Assembly: GCA_028691285.1 (NCBI GenBank)
Contig: JAQUZO010000004.1
Location: 6,357-44,903, forward strand
Length of the DNA stretch: 38,547 bases
Source of the DNA: Anaerovibrio sp.
Lineage (GTDB): Bacteria; Bacillota; Negativicutes; Selenomonadales; Selenomonadaceae
Direction of reading: 5' to 3'
The notes beneath the pieces were generated by a model. It ran no database searches. It was given only the letters and a program-made list of their open reading frames with translations, and had not been told where the DNA came from. A program made the position numbers and the translations under genes. Below, piece by piece: positions 27,242 through 34,396 of this stretch; the first letter of the stretch is position 1, and every line of letters starts with the position of its first letter.

Positions 27242-27520
27242 ATGATGGGCAAGATTGATAAGATAACAAAAATAAGCGGCGTTCAGCTGGATGCCAACAG
27301 TCCTTGGCTGCAGCGCAGGCATCGTGATGACCAGGGCTCTGAGGACAGCTTCAAGGATATGCTGAGAGAGCGTGCCGCCAAGGGCGTACGCAGTTCGGCA
27401 TCAGCAGCTCCTGGGGAGGAGGCGGCTGTCTGGGAGGGAAATGGTGCTACGCAGTCGCTGTTTTATGAAAAGGGAGTGGATCTGGACTTCTTTTACAGAC
27501 AGCGGCTTGGAGATATGTAG
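27242..27520 (+). CDS. Small unknown protein upstream of tadA
   Basis: 92 aa from the ATG at 27242, with AGGTGG 5 bases upstream; ATG 27245 and GTG 27233 are alternatives. The protein is highly charged and soluble, with no membrane segment and no motif I recognise. It begins GKIDKITKISGVQLD, has a basic/acidic middle (RRHRDDQGSEDSFKDMLRERAAK), an Ala/Gly/Glu-rich, probably disordered stretch, and ends with VDLDFFYRQRLGDM. It ends 17 bases before the tadA start and codes in the same style, so it looks real and co-transcribed. Function unknown. Confidence 0.65.
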   Translation: MMGKIDKITKISGVQLDANSPWLQRRHRDDQGSEDSFKDMLRERAAKGVRSSASAAPGEEAAVWEGNGATQSLFYEKGVDLDFFYRQRLGDM

Positions 27521-27537
27521 TGTGTAAAGGTGATAAG

Positions 27538-28053
27538 ATGCTTGATGATGAAAAATACATGACTCTCGCTCTGAAGGAGGCTGAAAAAGCCTATCTGATG
27601 GGGGAGGTTCCTATAGGTGCCGTCCTTGTTGATAATGAGGACGGCACTGTTGTGTCCAGAGGACATAATCTGCGGGAAACCAGACAGGATGCAACAGCAC
27701 ATGCAGAAATGGAGGCTATCCGTGCTGCCACTGCAGCTCTGCAGAGGTGGCGTCTGACAGGCATGACGCTCTATGTAACCATTGAGCCCTGTGCCATGTG
27801 TGCGGGGGCTTTGGTCAACAGCCGGATTGACCGTCTGGTCTACGGCAGCCATGAATCCAAATTCGGTGCGGTGGAATCTGTGTTCAATGTGGTCAGCCAT
27901 CGGCTGCTGAATCACCGCATAGCGGTGACGGCAGGAGTGCTGGAGGAGGAATGCCGTCGGCTGATGCAGGATTTCTTTAAAATGCGCAGGCAGCAGAATC
28001 GGGCAAAGAAAAAAGCCTCCTTTCAGGAGGCTTTGCCGGATTCGATGGAATAA
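27538..28053 (+). CDS. tadA: tRNA-specific adenosine-34 deaminase
   Basis: 171 aa from the ATG at 27538 with AAAGGTG just upstream. The zinc deaminase motifs are HAEME (His55, catalytic Glu57) and EPCAMCAGAL (Cys85, Cys88), with GEVPIGAVLV near the N-terminus. TadA converts A34 to inosine in tRNA-Arg(ACG), extending wobble reading. Length is normal apart from a basic tail (RRQQNRAKKKAS...). The DNA for that tail contains the terminator hairpin of the opposing gene, so the C-terminal residues may be shaped by the RNA signal. The unknown 92-aa gene lies immediately upstream. Confidence 0.94.
   Translation: MLDDEKYMTLALKEAEKAYLMGEVPIGAVLVDNEDGTVVSRGHNLRETRQDATAHAEMEAIRAATAALQRWRLTGMTLYVTIEPCAMCAGALVNSRIDRLVYGSHESKFGAVESVFNVVSHRLLNHRIAVTAGVLEEECRRLMQDFFKMRRQQNRAKKKASFQEALPDSME
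28006..28034 (-). terminator. Terminator of the minus-strand operon, inside the end of tadA
   Basis: AAAGCCTCC (28012-28020) pairs with GGAGGCTTT (28026-28034). On the minus strand the stem is followed by a T-run (complement of the A-run at 28009-28014), giving a proper terminator for the gene ending at 28054. On the plus strand the tail is only TTT, so it is weak for tadA. Confidence 0.65.
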
Positions 28054-28758
28054 TCAGATATCCCAATGAAGATTGTCGGGGTTTGGAGTGGCTTTGTCGA
28101 TTTCCGCCAGAATCCAGGAGACATTTTCATGAGCAGCCTCAAAGGCTGTTTTCAGCTTTTCCTGATTGATAGGCGGCAGTTCGATGAAGCGCAGGGCCAT
28201 GTGCATATAATCCTTGGCTATCAGTGCCAGGCTGCGTTCAGCTGCCAGCTGTGCCTTGAAGCGGTAGCCGTAATATAAATAGCTGTTGTGGGATACCGGA
28301 ATATCCTTGAAGACTTCAATCCTTTCATCAGCTTCGGCCTCGGCCTCCTGTGTGCGGTTTGTCAAATGGAGGAGATTCCAGCGGTCAGCCCACAGCTCTC
28401 CCCGGAGAATATAGCGGTAGAGAAAATCAGAGTCTTCAGCAGCTTCCAGGGCTGCATTGATATGCTCCAGGGCTGCTTCGTAGTCCTTGGCATCTCTTTC
28501 CAGCTGGCTTAAATGCTGGAGCGCATAAACCTTTTCTTCAATATCCTCAGCGTTTTCCGGGTCCGGGTCAGCATCCATGACGGAGAGAAAAAGCTCCTTT
28601 GCAGTATCTGGACGGTTCAACTCAGGCATAGAAAGAAAATGCGCCAGCCTGGCACGGCAATGCCAGTCATCGCTGCCGCCTGCAAAGAGCTTGGCAGGCG
28701 GGCGGGCATTGGTTTCCAGTACCATATCAACCAGTAAATCAAATTGTTCCTTATTCAC
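28054..28758 (-). CDS. Helical-repeat (TPR-like) protein of unknown function
   Basis: 234 aa from a GTG at 28758, 8 bases after AAGGAG; the GTG at 28767 overlaps the ribosome site. It is acidic, soluble and all-helical. Segments such as EEKVYALQHLSQLERDAKDYEAALEHINAALEAAE, and later RTQEAEAEADERIEVFKDIP and YRFKAQLAAERSLALIAKDY, have tetratricopeptide character (paired helices with small residues at TPR positions). No enzymatic motif is seen. It is the second gene of a minus-strand operon after the P-type ATPase-like gene, separated by 57 bases. A protein-binding role is a reasonable guess; partners unknown. Confidence 0.72.
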   Translation of the reverse strand: MNKEQFDLLVDMVLETNARPPAKLFAGGSDDWHCRARLAHFLSMPELNRPDTAKELFLSVMDADPDPENAEDIEEKVYALQHLSQLERDAKDYEAALEHINAALEAAEDSDFLYRYILRGELWADRWNLLHLTNRTQEAEAEADERIEVFKDIPVSHNSYLYYGYRFKAQLAAERSLALIAKDYMHMALRFIELPPINQEKLKTAFEAAHENVSWILAEIDKATPNPDNLHWDI

Positions 28759-28815
28759 AGTAAACACTCCTTGCAGTGATGTTAAATCTCAGATGTTTCG
28801 GATACGGTGCGCCGG

Positions 28816-29949
28816 CTAATATTTCAGCGGAATCTGATTGAAAAGCATCAGGATGGAAGCGGCACTGCCGAGCAGTACAAGCAGAAGACCGCCGTAGCCG
28901 GGCAGAGGCTCAAGGCTGGCTAAAAACAGCAGGGAAAAAACCAGCAGCAGGTTGCAGAGCAGACAAATCAGCAGACCTGTTTTTTTTCTGCCGTAAGCAG
29001 TAAGACATATACCCTTGGCGGTAGCGATGGTGCCAAGGCTGTTTGTATGAATCAGGACATCCGCCAGCTTTTTGATGCGTTCATCGGCATATTCGAGGGC
29101 AAAGCTGAGATTGGCGGTCTTGGCGGCACCTTCAAATTTGGCAGTCCTGCCTGCCGCACCGATAATCTCACCGCTGGTCTGCATGAGCAGTACCTCTTTG
29201 GCCTTTTCCATATTGTTCAGCTCACTGCGTATTTGGTCAATGTCGGCAGTCTTGCTGTAGCTTTTGGCAGTGGTGCGGTTGGCTCCGGTCAGGACGGTGG
29301 TATTGATGCCCATTTCCTTCAAAAAGCTGATATCTCCCGGTACGCTGCGCTTTGGCTTGTCCTGCAGGGTAATGAAGCCCCGGCAGAATTTTCCGATGGC
29401 AACAAAGACGATGATTTGCCCCTTGTAGGCCAGCTGGTCTGCCTTGGTAAAGAGCTCGGCTTCAATGTCGATATTTTGTTCCCGGAGAAAGGCAGCTGTG
29501 CCGAGGCTGAGCGTTTGCCGGTTCATCAGGGCTTCAGCTCCCTTGCCGGGAACGGCATTGGAAGCAGAGATTTCCGGCAGGACAAGTCCTCTGACTCTGG
29601 CCTCGTCAGCAATCGCTTCGGCAATCGGGTGGCTGATGTTCTGCTCAATGGCAGCTGCCAGCGCCAGCAGCTTGGCAGAGGAAATGCCGTTGGGATAAAT
29701 ATCCGTTACGACCGGCACGCCATAGCTGATGGTTCCGGAAAGGTTGAGTGCCAATTCTTTAAGCTGGCGCAGTGCAGGGAGCTTGCGGAGACTGCGCAGT
29801 TCAATTTTCCATTGTTTCAGCAGCCTTTTAGTCTGCCAGGGAAGCAGGATTTTCAATAAAAATGCACACAGGCAGTTGAAAAATAACAATACTGCTGCAG
29901 CAATCAGATAGAGTTTGGCAGGGTCATCATCAATCCATAAATAATCCAC
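28816..29949 (-). CDS. Degenerate P1B-type ATPase-like protein, probably non-catalytic
   Basis: 377 aa against about 700-800 for true heavy-metal ATPases. One N-terminal membrane helix (about 13-36) is followed by recognisable P- and N-domains and two C-terminal helices (about 325-345 and 353-372). Alignable segments are PVVTDIYPNGISSAKLLALAAAIEQ, the P1B-specific His-Pro (107-108, SHPIAEAI) and the nucleotide-loop PGKG (134-137). The phosphorylation motif DKTGT is NLSGT (69-73), so the catalytic Asp is Asn; TGDN is TGAN (221-224); the GDGxNDAP site has become GAAGRTAKFEG without any Asp. The actuator domain, metal-site CPC helix and most membrane helices are absent. The frame is intact and has a good promoter and operator-like site, so it looks like a retained pseudoenzyme, not a decaying gene. 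Function unknown. Confidence 0.78.
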   Translation of the reverse strand: MDYLWIDDDPAKLYLIAAAVLLFFNCLCAFLLKILLPWQTKRLLKQWKIELRSLRKLPALRQLKELALNLSGTISYGVPVVTDIYPNGISSAKLLALAAAIEQNISHPIAEAIADEARVRGLVLPEISASNAVPGKGAEALMNRQTLSLGTAAFLREQNIDIEAELFTKADQLAYKGQIIVFVAIGKFCRGFITLQDKPKRSVPGDISFLKEMGINTTVLTGANRTTAKSYSKTADIDQIRSELNNMEKAKEVLLMQTSGEIIGAAGRTAKFEGAAKTANLSFALEYADERIKKLADVLIHTNSLGTIATAKGICLTAYGRKKTGLLICLLCNLLLVFSLLFLASLEPLPGYGGLLLVLLGSAASILMLFNQIPLKY

Positions 29950-29983
29950 TGAATCACCTTCCTGTAAAAGTATTATCTAAAAT

Positions 29984-30012
29984 ATTATCCTTTTCTTAGG
30001 AAGAAAAGTCAA
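29984..30012 (-). promoter_or_regulatory. Promoter of the ATPase-like operon with palindrome filling the spacer
   Basis: On the minus strand, TTGACT (30012-30007), 17 bases, GATAAT (29989-29984). CTTTTCTT-AGG-AAGAAAAG (29990-30008) is a perfect 8-bp inverted repeat that fills the spacer and touches the -35, a classic repressor position. Confidence 0.62.
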
Positions 30013-30018
30013 TAAGAC

Positions 30019-30047
30019 TTGAAGAAAAGGCAAAAAATTGGTAGAAT
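30019..30047 (+). promoter_or_regulatory. ispE promoter
   Basis: TTGAAG (30019-30024), 17-base spacer, TAGAAT (30042-30047) with TGG before it. It lies back to back with the minus-strand promoter, 6 bases apart. Confidence 0.55.
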
Positions 30048-30081
30048 TTATGGGTAAAAGGTAAATTAGCTGGCGGGAAGT

Positions 30082-30963
30082 GTGGAGAGATTGGTAAAGA
30101 TAAATGCTAACGCAAAAATTAATCTGACACTGGATATTTTAGGGAAGCGGCCGGACGGCTACCATGAGGTGGCCATGATCATGCAGGAAATCCTGCTGCA
30201 TGATACGCTGACGCTGACAAAGCAGGAGTCCGGCATCAGCCTGTCCATCATTGTAGAGGGGCAAAAGGGAGAGCTTCCCGCTGATGAAACCAATCTTTGC
30301 TGGAGGGCAGCGGCTCTGCTCCAAAAGGAGCTGGGAGCAGGCGGCGTCAGCATCCATCTGGTAAAGCGCATTCCCATGGCAGCCGGTCTGGCAGGCGGGT
30401 CTGCTGATGCTGCCGCTGTACTGAAGGGAATGGACCAGCTCTATGGACTGCAGCTGTCTGAGGAGAGGCTTTGCAGTCTGGGGGCGGCTTTGGGGTCGGA
30501 TATTCCCTTCTGTATCATGGGAGGCACCATGCTGGCCACCGGCAGGGGTGAGATTTTGACGCGTCTGCCTGCGCTGCCGATGACGGATGTGGTTTTGGCA
30601 AAGCCTGGGGTGGGAGTTTCCACTGCCTGGGCCTATAAGACTTATGATGCAGGCTATGACGGGCTGCATCCTGATAATGCCGCCATGCAGGAGGCTGTCG
30701 GGGCAGGCAGCTCAAAGAGAGCGGCAGAGCTTCTGTGCAATGTGCTGGAGGGGGTTACTGCCGGAAAATACGGGGTCATTTCTGCCTATAAGGAGCTTAT
30801 GCTTCAGCATGGAGCCTGGGGCAGCATGATGTCCGGCAGCGGGCCGACGGTTTTCGGATTGGCGCCGGATGCGGATACAGCGGCAGGGATTGCCGACGCA
30901 TTGAGGAGATATGACAGCGGGGCTGCAGTGTTTGTTACCAAAACTGCGGCAGGCAGGTATTGA
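30082..30963 (+). CDS. ispE: 4-diphosphocytidyl-2-C-methyl-D-erythritol kinase
   Basis: 293 aa from a GTG at 30082; a TTG at 30091 is the other option, and the GGGAAG/GGAG ribosome sites do not clearly decide. GHMP-kinase features are VKINANAKINLTLDILGKRPDGYHE at the N-terminus, the phosphate loop PMAAGLAGGSADAAAVL, and the C-terminal MMSGSGPTVFG. It phosphorylates CDP-methylerythritol in the MEP route to isoprenoids. It heads a run ispE - GntR regulator - glmU - prs that resembles the Bacillus ispE-purR-...-glmU-prs order. Confidence 0.95.
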   Translation: MERLVKINANAKINLTLDILGKRPDGYHEVAMIMQEILLHDTLTLTKQESGISLSIIVEGQKGELPADETNLCWRAAALLQKELGAGGVSIHLVKRIPMAAGLAGGSADAAAVLKGMDQLYGLQLSEERLCSLGAALGSDIPFCIMGGTMLATGRGEILTRLPALPMTDVVLAKPGVGVSTAWAYKTYDAGYDGLHPDNAAMQEAVGAGSSKRAAELLCNVLEGVTAGKYGVISAYKELMLQHGAWGSMMSGSGPTVFGLAPDADTAAGIADALRRYDSGAAVFVTKTAAGRY

Positions 30964-31040
30964 ACAGGTTGTGATGTTGGCTGTTGGGGATGGCAGCGGT
31001 TTATTGTTAGTTGGATTTGGGACAGAAGGATTTGGGTTTG

Positions 31041-31745
31041 ATGGAAAAAAAGCTGACACCAATTAAATTGGATAGTTATCAGCCTCTGAGAGAGGTTGTA
31101 TGTGAAACTCTGCGGGATGCTATTCGTAAGGGTGTTTTGGCACCTGGGGAGCGCCTGATGGAAATTCAGCTTGCCGAGGAGCTGGGCGTGAGCCGTACCC
31201 CGGTTCGTGAGGCAATCCGCAAGCTGGAGCTGGAGGGGTATGTCATTATGATGCCCCGCCGTGGTACCTATGTTGCTAATTTATCCATTCGTGATGTCAA
31301 TGAGGTTTTTGAGATACGCACTTCACTGGATTCATTGGCCAGCGGGCTGGCTGCTGAGCGCATTACGGACGAGGAGCTGGAGCATCTGCAGCGTTTGCTG
31401 GTAGCTATCGGCGGTTATATCGAAGAAGGCGACATGGACAAAATTGTGGAAACAGATGTGGAATTCCATGATTTGCTGTATCAGGCAAGCCGTAATTCCA
31501 GGCTTGTGGGGATTATTTTCAATCTGCGTGAGCAGCTTACCCGTTTCCGTTCCACCTCCATGTCCTATCCGGGACGCCTGAAGGCTACCCATGAGGAGCA
31601 CTGCCGCATCGTGGAGGCCATTGCTCAGGGAAATGTCAAGGAGGCACAGGCTGCGGCTGAGTATCATATGGAGCAGGCAGAGCATACGCTGCTGTCAAGC
31701 ATGGAGGCTCTTACCAAAAAGACAGCGGGCAAGAAAAACAAATAA
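31041..31745 (+). CDS. GntR-family regulator with FCD domain
   Basis: 234 aa from the ATG at 31041 (MEKKLTPIKLDSYQPLREVV); the TTG at 31011 is less likely. Residues about 15-80 are a winged helix-turn-helix with LAEELGVSRTPVREAIRKLELEG and the wing PRRGTYV. Residues about 90-215 are an FCD all-helical ligand domain with conserved Asp and His positions (DVEFHDLLY, HEEHCRIVEAI, EYHMEQAE) that can bind a metal or a carboxylate. The C-terminus is Lys-rich. It occupies the place where Bacillus has PurR between ispE and glmU. Targets and ligand are not evident; autoregulation or control of glmU-prs would be a guess. Confidence 0.85.
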   Translation: MEKKLTPIKLDSYQPLREVVCETLRDAIRKGVLAPGERLMEIQLAEELGVSRTPVREAIRKLELEGYVIMMPRRGTYVANLSIRDVNEVFEIRTSLDSLASGLAAERITDEELEHLQRLLVAIGGYIEEGDMDKIVETDVEFHDLLYQASRNSRLVGIIFNLREQLTRFRSTSMSYPGRLKATHEEHCRIVEAIAQGNVKEAQAAAEYHMEQAEHTLLSSMEALTKKTAGKKNK

Positions 31746-31796
31746 GCGTTGAAGTTTGATGATTTAGAATAAAATATTATATTTGGAGGCAATGAA

Positions 31797-33161
31797 ATGC
31801 TGGATTTAGTTACTGTTATTTTGGCGGCAGGCAAGGGTACCCGTATGAAGTCAAAACTGCCAAAGGTTTTGCACAAGGCAGCAGGCAAGCCGATGCTGCA
31901 GCATGTGCTGGATGCTGCCAAAAATGCAGGAGCCAGGCGCAATATTGTGGTTGTGGGCTTTGGCGGCGACCAGGTCAGGGAAGCAATGGGAGAGCAGGCG
32001 GAGTTTGTTGTGCAGACAGAGCAGCTGGGAACAGGCCATGCGGTCCGTCAGGCAGAGCCTCTTTTAAAGGATGAAAAGGGCACTGTGGTGGTGCTGTGCG
32101 GTGATACGCCGCTGGTGACCTCTGAGCTGATTGCCGCTCTGTACGAGGGACATAAGGCTGCCGGGGCAAAGGCGACTGTTTTAACGGCTATCATGCCGGA
32201 TGCGACCGGCTATGGCCGCATCATCCGCACTCCTGAAGGAGAGGTTGCCCGTATCGTTGAGCAGAAGGATGCTTCCGAGGAGGAACTGAAGGTCAGAGAG
32301 GTAAATTCCGGCATCTATTGCTTCGAGTGCCAGGAGTTGTTTGCGGCTTTGGCGAAGGTGGGCTGCGAGAATGCACAGGCGGAGTATTATCTGCCGGATG
32401 TTTTGGGAATCCTGCGTGAGCAGGGTGAAAAAATCTGGGCAGTGGCTGCCGAGGATTATGAAGCTACTCTGGGGATCAATTCCCGGGTCCAGCTTGCCGG
32501 TGCGGAAAAGATACTGCGCCGCCGCAAGAATATCGAGCTGATGGACAAGGGTGTTACTCTGATGGATCCTGACAGTACCTTTGTAGATGCCGATGTAGAG
32601 GTGGGAGCCGATACGGTCATCTATCCCTTTACCTGGCTGGAGGGCAGCACTGTTGTAGGCGAAAACTGTCAGCTTGGCCCGAACAGCCGCTTTTCTGATG
32701 CCAAAATCGGGGACGGTGTCTGTGCCCAGTTTACATATGGCCACGAGTGTACTATTGACAGCGGTGTTATAATGGGACCGTATGTGCATATTCGTCCCAA
32801 CAGCCATATTTTCAATGATGTCAAAATCGGCAATTTTGTGGAGGTCAAGAATTCCAATGTGGGGCAGGGTACGAAGCTGCCTCATCTTCAGTATATCGGC
32901 GACTCGGATATAGGAACCGGCGTAAATCTGGGCTGTGGTACGGTGACTGTCAACTATGACGGCAAGCTCAAGCACCGTACTTCCATTGGCAGCAATGCCT
33001 TTGTAGGCTGTAATACCAGCCTGGTGGCGCCTGTCAGCGTAGGTGAGGGTGCCTATATCGGAGCGGGTTCTGTCATTACCAAGGATGTGCCTGCAGGCAG
33101 CCTGGCTATTGGCCGTGCCCATCAGAAGAATATTGATGGCTGGGTGGACAAGAGGAAGTAG
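31797..33161 (+). CDS. glmU: Bifunctional UDP-GlcNAc pyrophosphorylase / glucosamine-1-phosphate acetyltransferase
   Basis: 454 aa, normal length, with GGAGG 8 bases before the ATG. The N-terminal nucleotidyltransferase has ILAAGKGTRMKSKLPKVLH (8-26) and later LCGDTPL and EQLGTGHAV. From about residue 250 the hexapeptide left-handed beta-helix begins, with HIRPNSHIFNDVKIGNFVEVKNS, NYDGKLKHRTSIG and GAGSVITKDVPAGSLAIGR. It makes UDP-N-acetylglucosamine from glucosamine-1-phosphate, acetyl-CoA and UTP for peptidoglycan and lipopolysaccharide. prs follows 96 bases later with its own -10 element. Confidence 0.97.
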   Translation: MLDLVTVILAAGKGTRMKSKLPKVLHKAAGKPMLQHVLDAAKNAGARRNIVVVGFGGDQVREAMGEQAEFVVQTEQLGTGHAVRQAEPLLKDEKGTVVVLCGDTPLVTSELIAALYEGHKAAGAKATVLTAIMPDATGYGRIIRTPEGEVARIVEQKDASEEELKVREVNSGIYCFECQELFAALAKVGCENAQAEYYLPDVLGILREQGEKIWAVAAEDYEATLGINSRVQLAGAEKILRRRKNIELMDKGVTLMDPDSTFVDADVEVGADTVIYPFTWLEGSTVVGENCQLGPNSRFSDAKIGDGVCAQFTYGHECTIDSGVIMGPYVHIRPNSHIFNDVKIGNFVEVKNSNVGQGTKLPHLQYIGDSDIGTGVNLGCGTVTVNYDGKLKHRTSIGSNAFVGCNTSLVAPVSVGEGAYIGAGSVITKDVPAGSLAIGRAHQKNIDGWVDKRK

Positions 33162-33185
33162 GCTCTCTGGTGCAGGGAATGATAT

Positions 33186-33194
33186 TGGTATAAT
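33186..33194 (+). promoter_or_regulatory. prs promoter (extended -10)
   Basis: TGG-TATAAT ending at 33194, about 63 bases before the start codon; weak -35. Confidence 0.45.
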
Positions 33195-33257
33195 CAGCTC
33201 AGGCTGACTATATATAGAGTAAGTAAAAAAGAAAAGATATTGGAGGCATTCAAGACA

Positions 33258-34220
33258 ATGAACGAAGCTGCGAAAAATTTACGACTTCTGGCCGGCAATG
33301 CAAACCCTGAGTTAGCACAGGAGATTTCCGACTATTTGGAAATTCCTCTTTTGGAAGCACAGGTGGGCCATTTTAACAATGGTGAGATTCAGGTCATGAT
33401 TGGTGAAAGTGTTCGTGGAAAGGATATCTTTATTATTCAGCCAACCTGCCAGCCTGTCAACGAGAACCTGATGGAGCTGCTGATTATGACTGATGCCTGC
33501 AAGCGAGCTTCTGCCAGAAGCGTTACTGCAGTTGTGCCTTATTATGCTTATGCGCGTCAGGACCGCAAGACCCGCGGTCGTGAGCCGATTTCCGCCAAGC
33601 TGGTAGCAAACCTGATGTCTGCTGCCGGGCTTAACCGTGTGGTTACTGTTGATTTGCACGCAGGACAGATTCAGGGCTTCTTTGACATCCCTGTGGATCA
33701 TCTGGCTGCTGCTCCTGCTTTGGCAGATTATTTCCGCAAGCTGGAGCTGGAGGACATGATTGTGGTTTCACCGGATTTGGGCGGTGTGACCCGTGCCCGC
33801 AATATGGCTGACCTGCTGGGCACAAGCATTGCTATTGTCGAGAAGCGCCGTCCTCGTCCGGGCTGTGCCGAGGTCATGAACCTGATTGGTGATGTCAAGG
33901 GCAAGACCTGTATCATGATTGACGATATGGTTGATACTGCCGGCTCTCTCTGTGAAGGTGCCAAGGCGCTGCTGAAGCTGGGCGCCAAGGATGTTTATGC
34001 CTGCTGCTCCCACGGTATCCTGACCGATCCTGCTGTACAGAGGATCCAGGATTCAGGTATCAAGCAGCTGGTGGTTACCAATACGATTCCTCTTGATCCG
34101 AAGAAGAAATGTGACAAGATTGTCAGCATTTCTCTGGCCCCTATGCTGGCAGAGTTCATTGAGTGCATCTATGAGAATAAGCCTGTAAGCAATCTTTTTG
34201 ATAAGAACTGGGGAAAATAA
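33258..34220 (+). CDS. prs: Ribose-phosphate pyrophosphokinase
   Basis: 320 aa from the ATG at 33258, with GGAGG upstream (the ribosome site itself contains an in-frame TTG at 33240). Motifs are the GHFNNGEIQVMIGESVRGKD segment near 38-57, PYYAYARQDRK with the ATP-binding Arg/Gln pair, the metal-binding VDLHAGQIQGFFDIPVDHL, the catalytic flexible loop EKRRPRPG, and the PRPP-binding loop MIDDMVDTAGSL. It makes PRPP from ribose-5-phosphate and ATP for purine, pyrimidine, histidine, tryptophan and NAD synthesis. A strong terminator ends the ispE-prs cluster. Confidence 0.97.
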   Translation: MNEAAKNLRLLAGNANPELAQEISDYLEIPLLEAQVGHFNNGEIQVMIGESVRGKDIFIIQPTCQPVNENLMELLIMTDACKRASARSVTAVVPYYAYARQDRKTRGREPISAKLVANLMSAAGLNRVVTVDLHAGQIQGFFDIPVDHLAAAPALADYFRKLELEDMIVVSPDLGGVTRARNMADLLGTSIAIVEKRRPRPGCAEVMNLIGDVKGKTCIMIDDMVDTAGSLCEGAKALLKLGAKDVYACCSHGILTDPAVQRIQDSGIKQLVVTNTIPLDPKKKCDKIVSISLAPMLAEFIECIYENKPVSNLFDKNWGK

Positions 34221-34249
34221 TTTCCGGATAGTGTATCTGTGAAGCAAGG

Positions 34250-34292
34250 GCGCTTTGTCATTACTGAGGCAGTAATGGCAAAGCGCTTTTTT
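34250..34292 (+). terminator. prs terminator
   Basis: GCGCTTTGTCATTACTG (34250-34266) pairs with CAGTAATGGCAAAGCGC (34270-34286; one wobble), then six T. Confidence 0.9.
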
Positions 34293-34294
34293 GG

Positions 34295-34323
34295 TTGGCA
34301 GGACCATGCATCTATGGTAAAAT
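34295..34323 (+). promoter_or_regulatory. Promoter of the aminotransferase gene
   Basis: TTGGCA (34295-34300), 17-base spacer, extended -10 TGG-TAAAAT ending at 34323. It begins 3 bases after the prs terminator T-run. Confidence 0.55.
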
Positions 34324-34343
34324 TAACAGGTTGATGATGGACT

Positions 34344-34371
34344 GGACGGGGACAGCCGTCCTGTTTCTTTT
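34344..34371 (+). terminator. Hairpin with T-rich tail in the leader of the aminotransferase gene
   Basis: GGACGG (34344-34349) pairs with CCGTCC (34356-34361) and is followed by a T-rich stretch TGTTTCTTTT. It lies between the predicted start of transcription (about 34330) and the ribosome site (34381), so it could be an attenuator. Confidence 0.4.
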
Positions 34372-34396
34372 ATATATCAGAAGCGAGGTAATGACT

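Noticed and set aside
28054-28200. SRP RNA gene downstream of tadA, as in many Firmicutes
   Set aside because: The region after tadA is the coding end of a minus-strand protein gene, and no GGTGCTGTT-like SRP core was seen.
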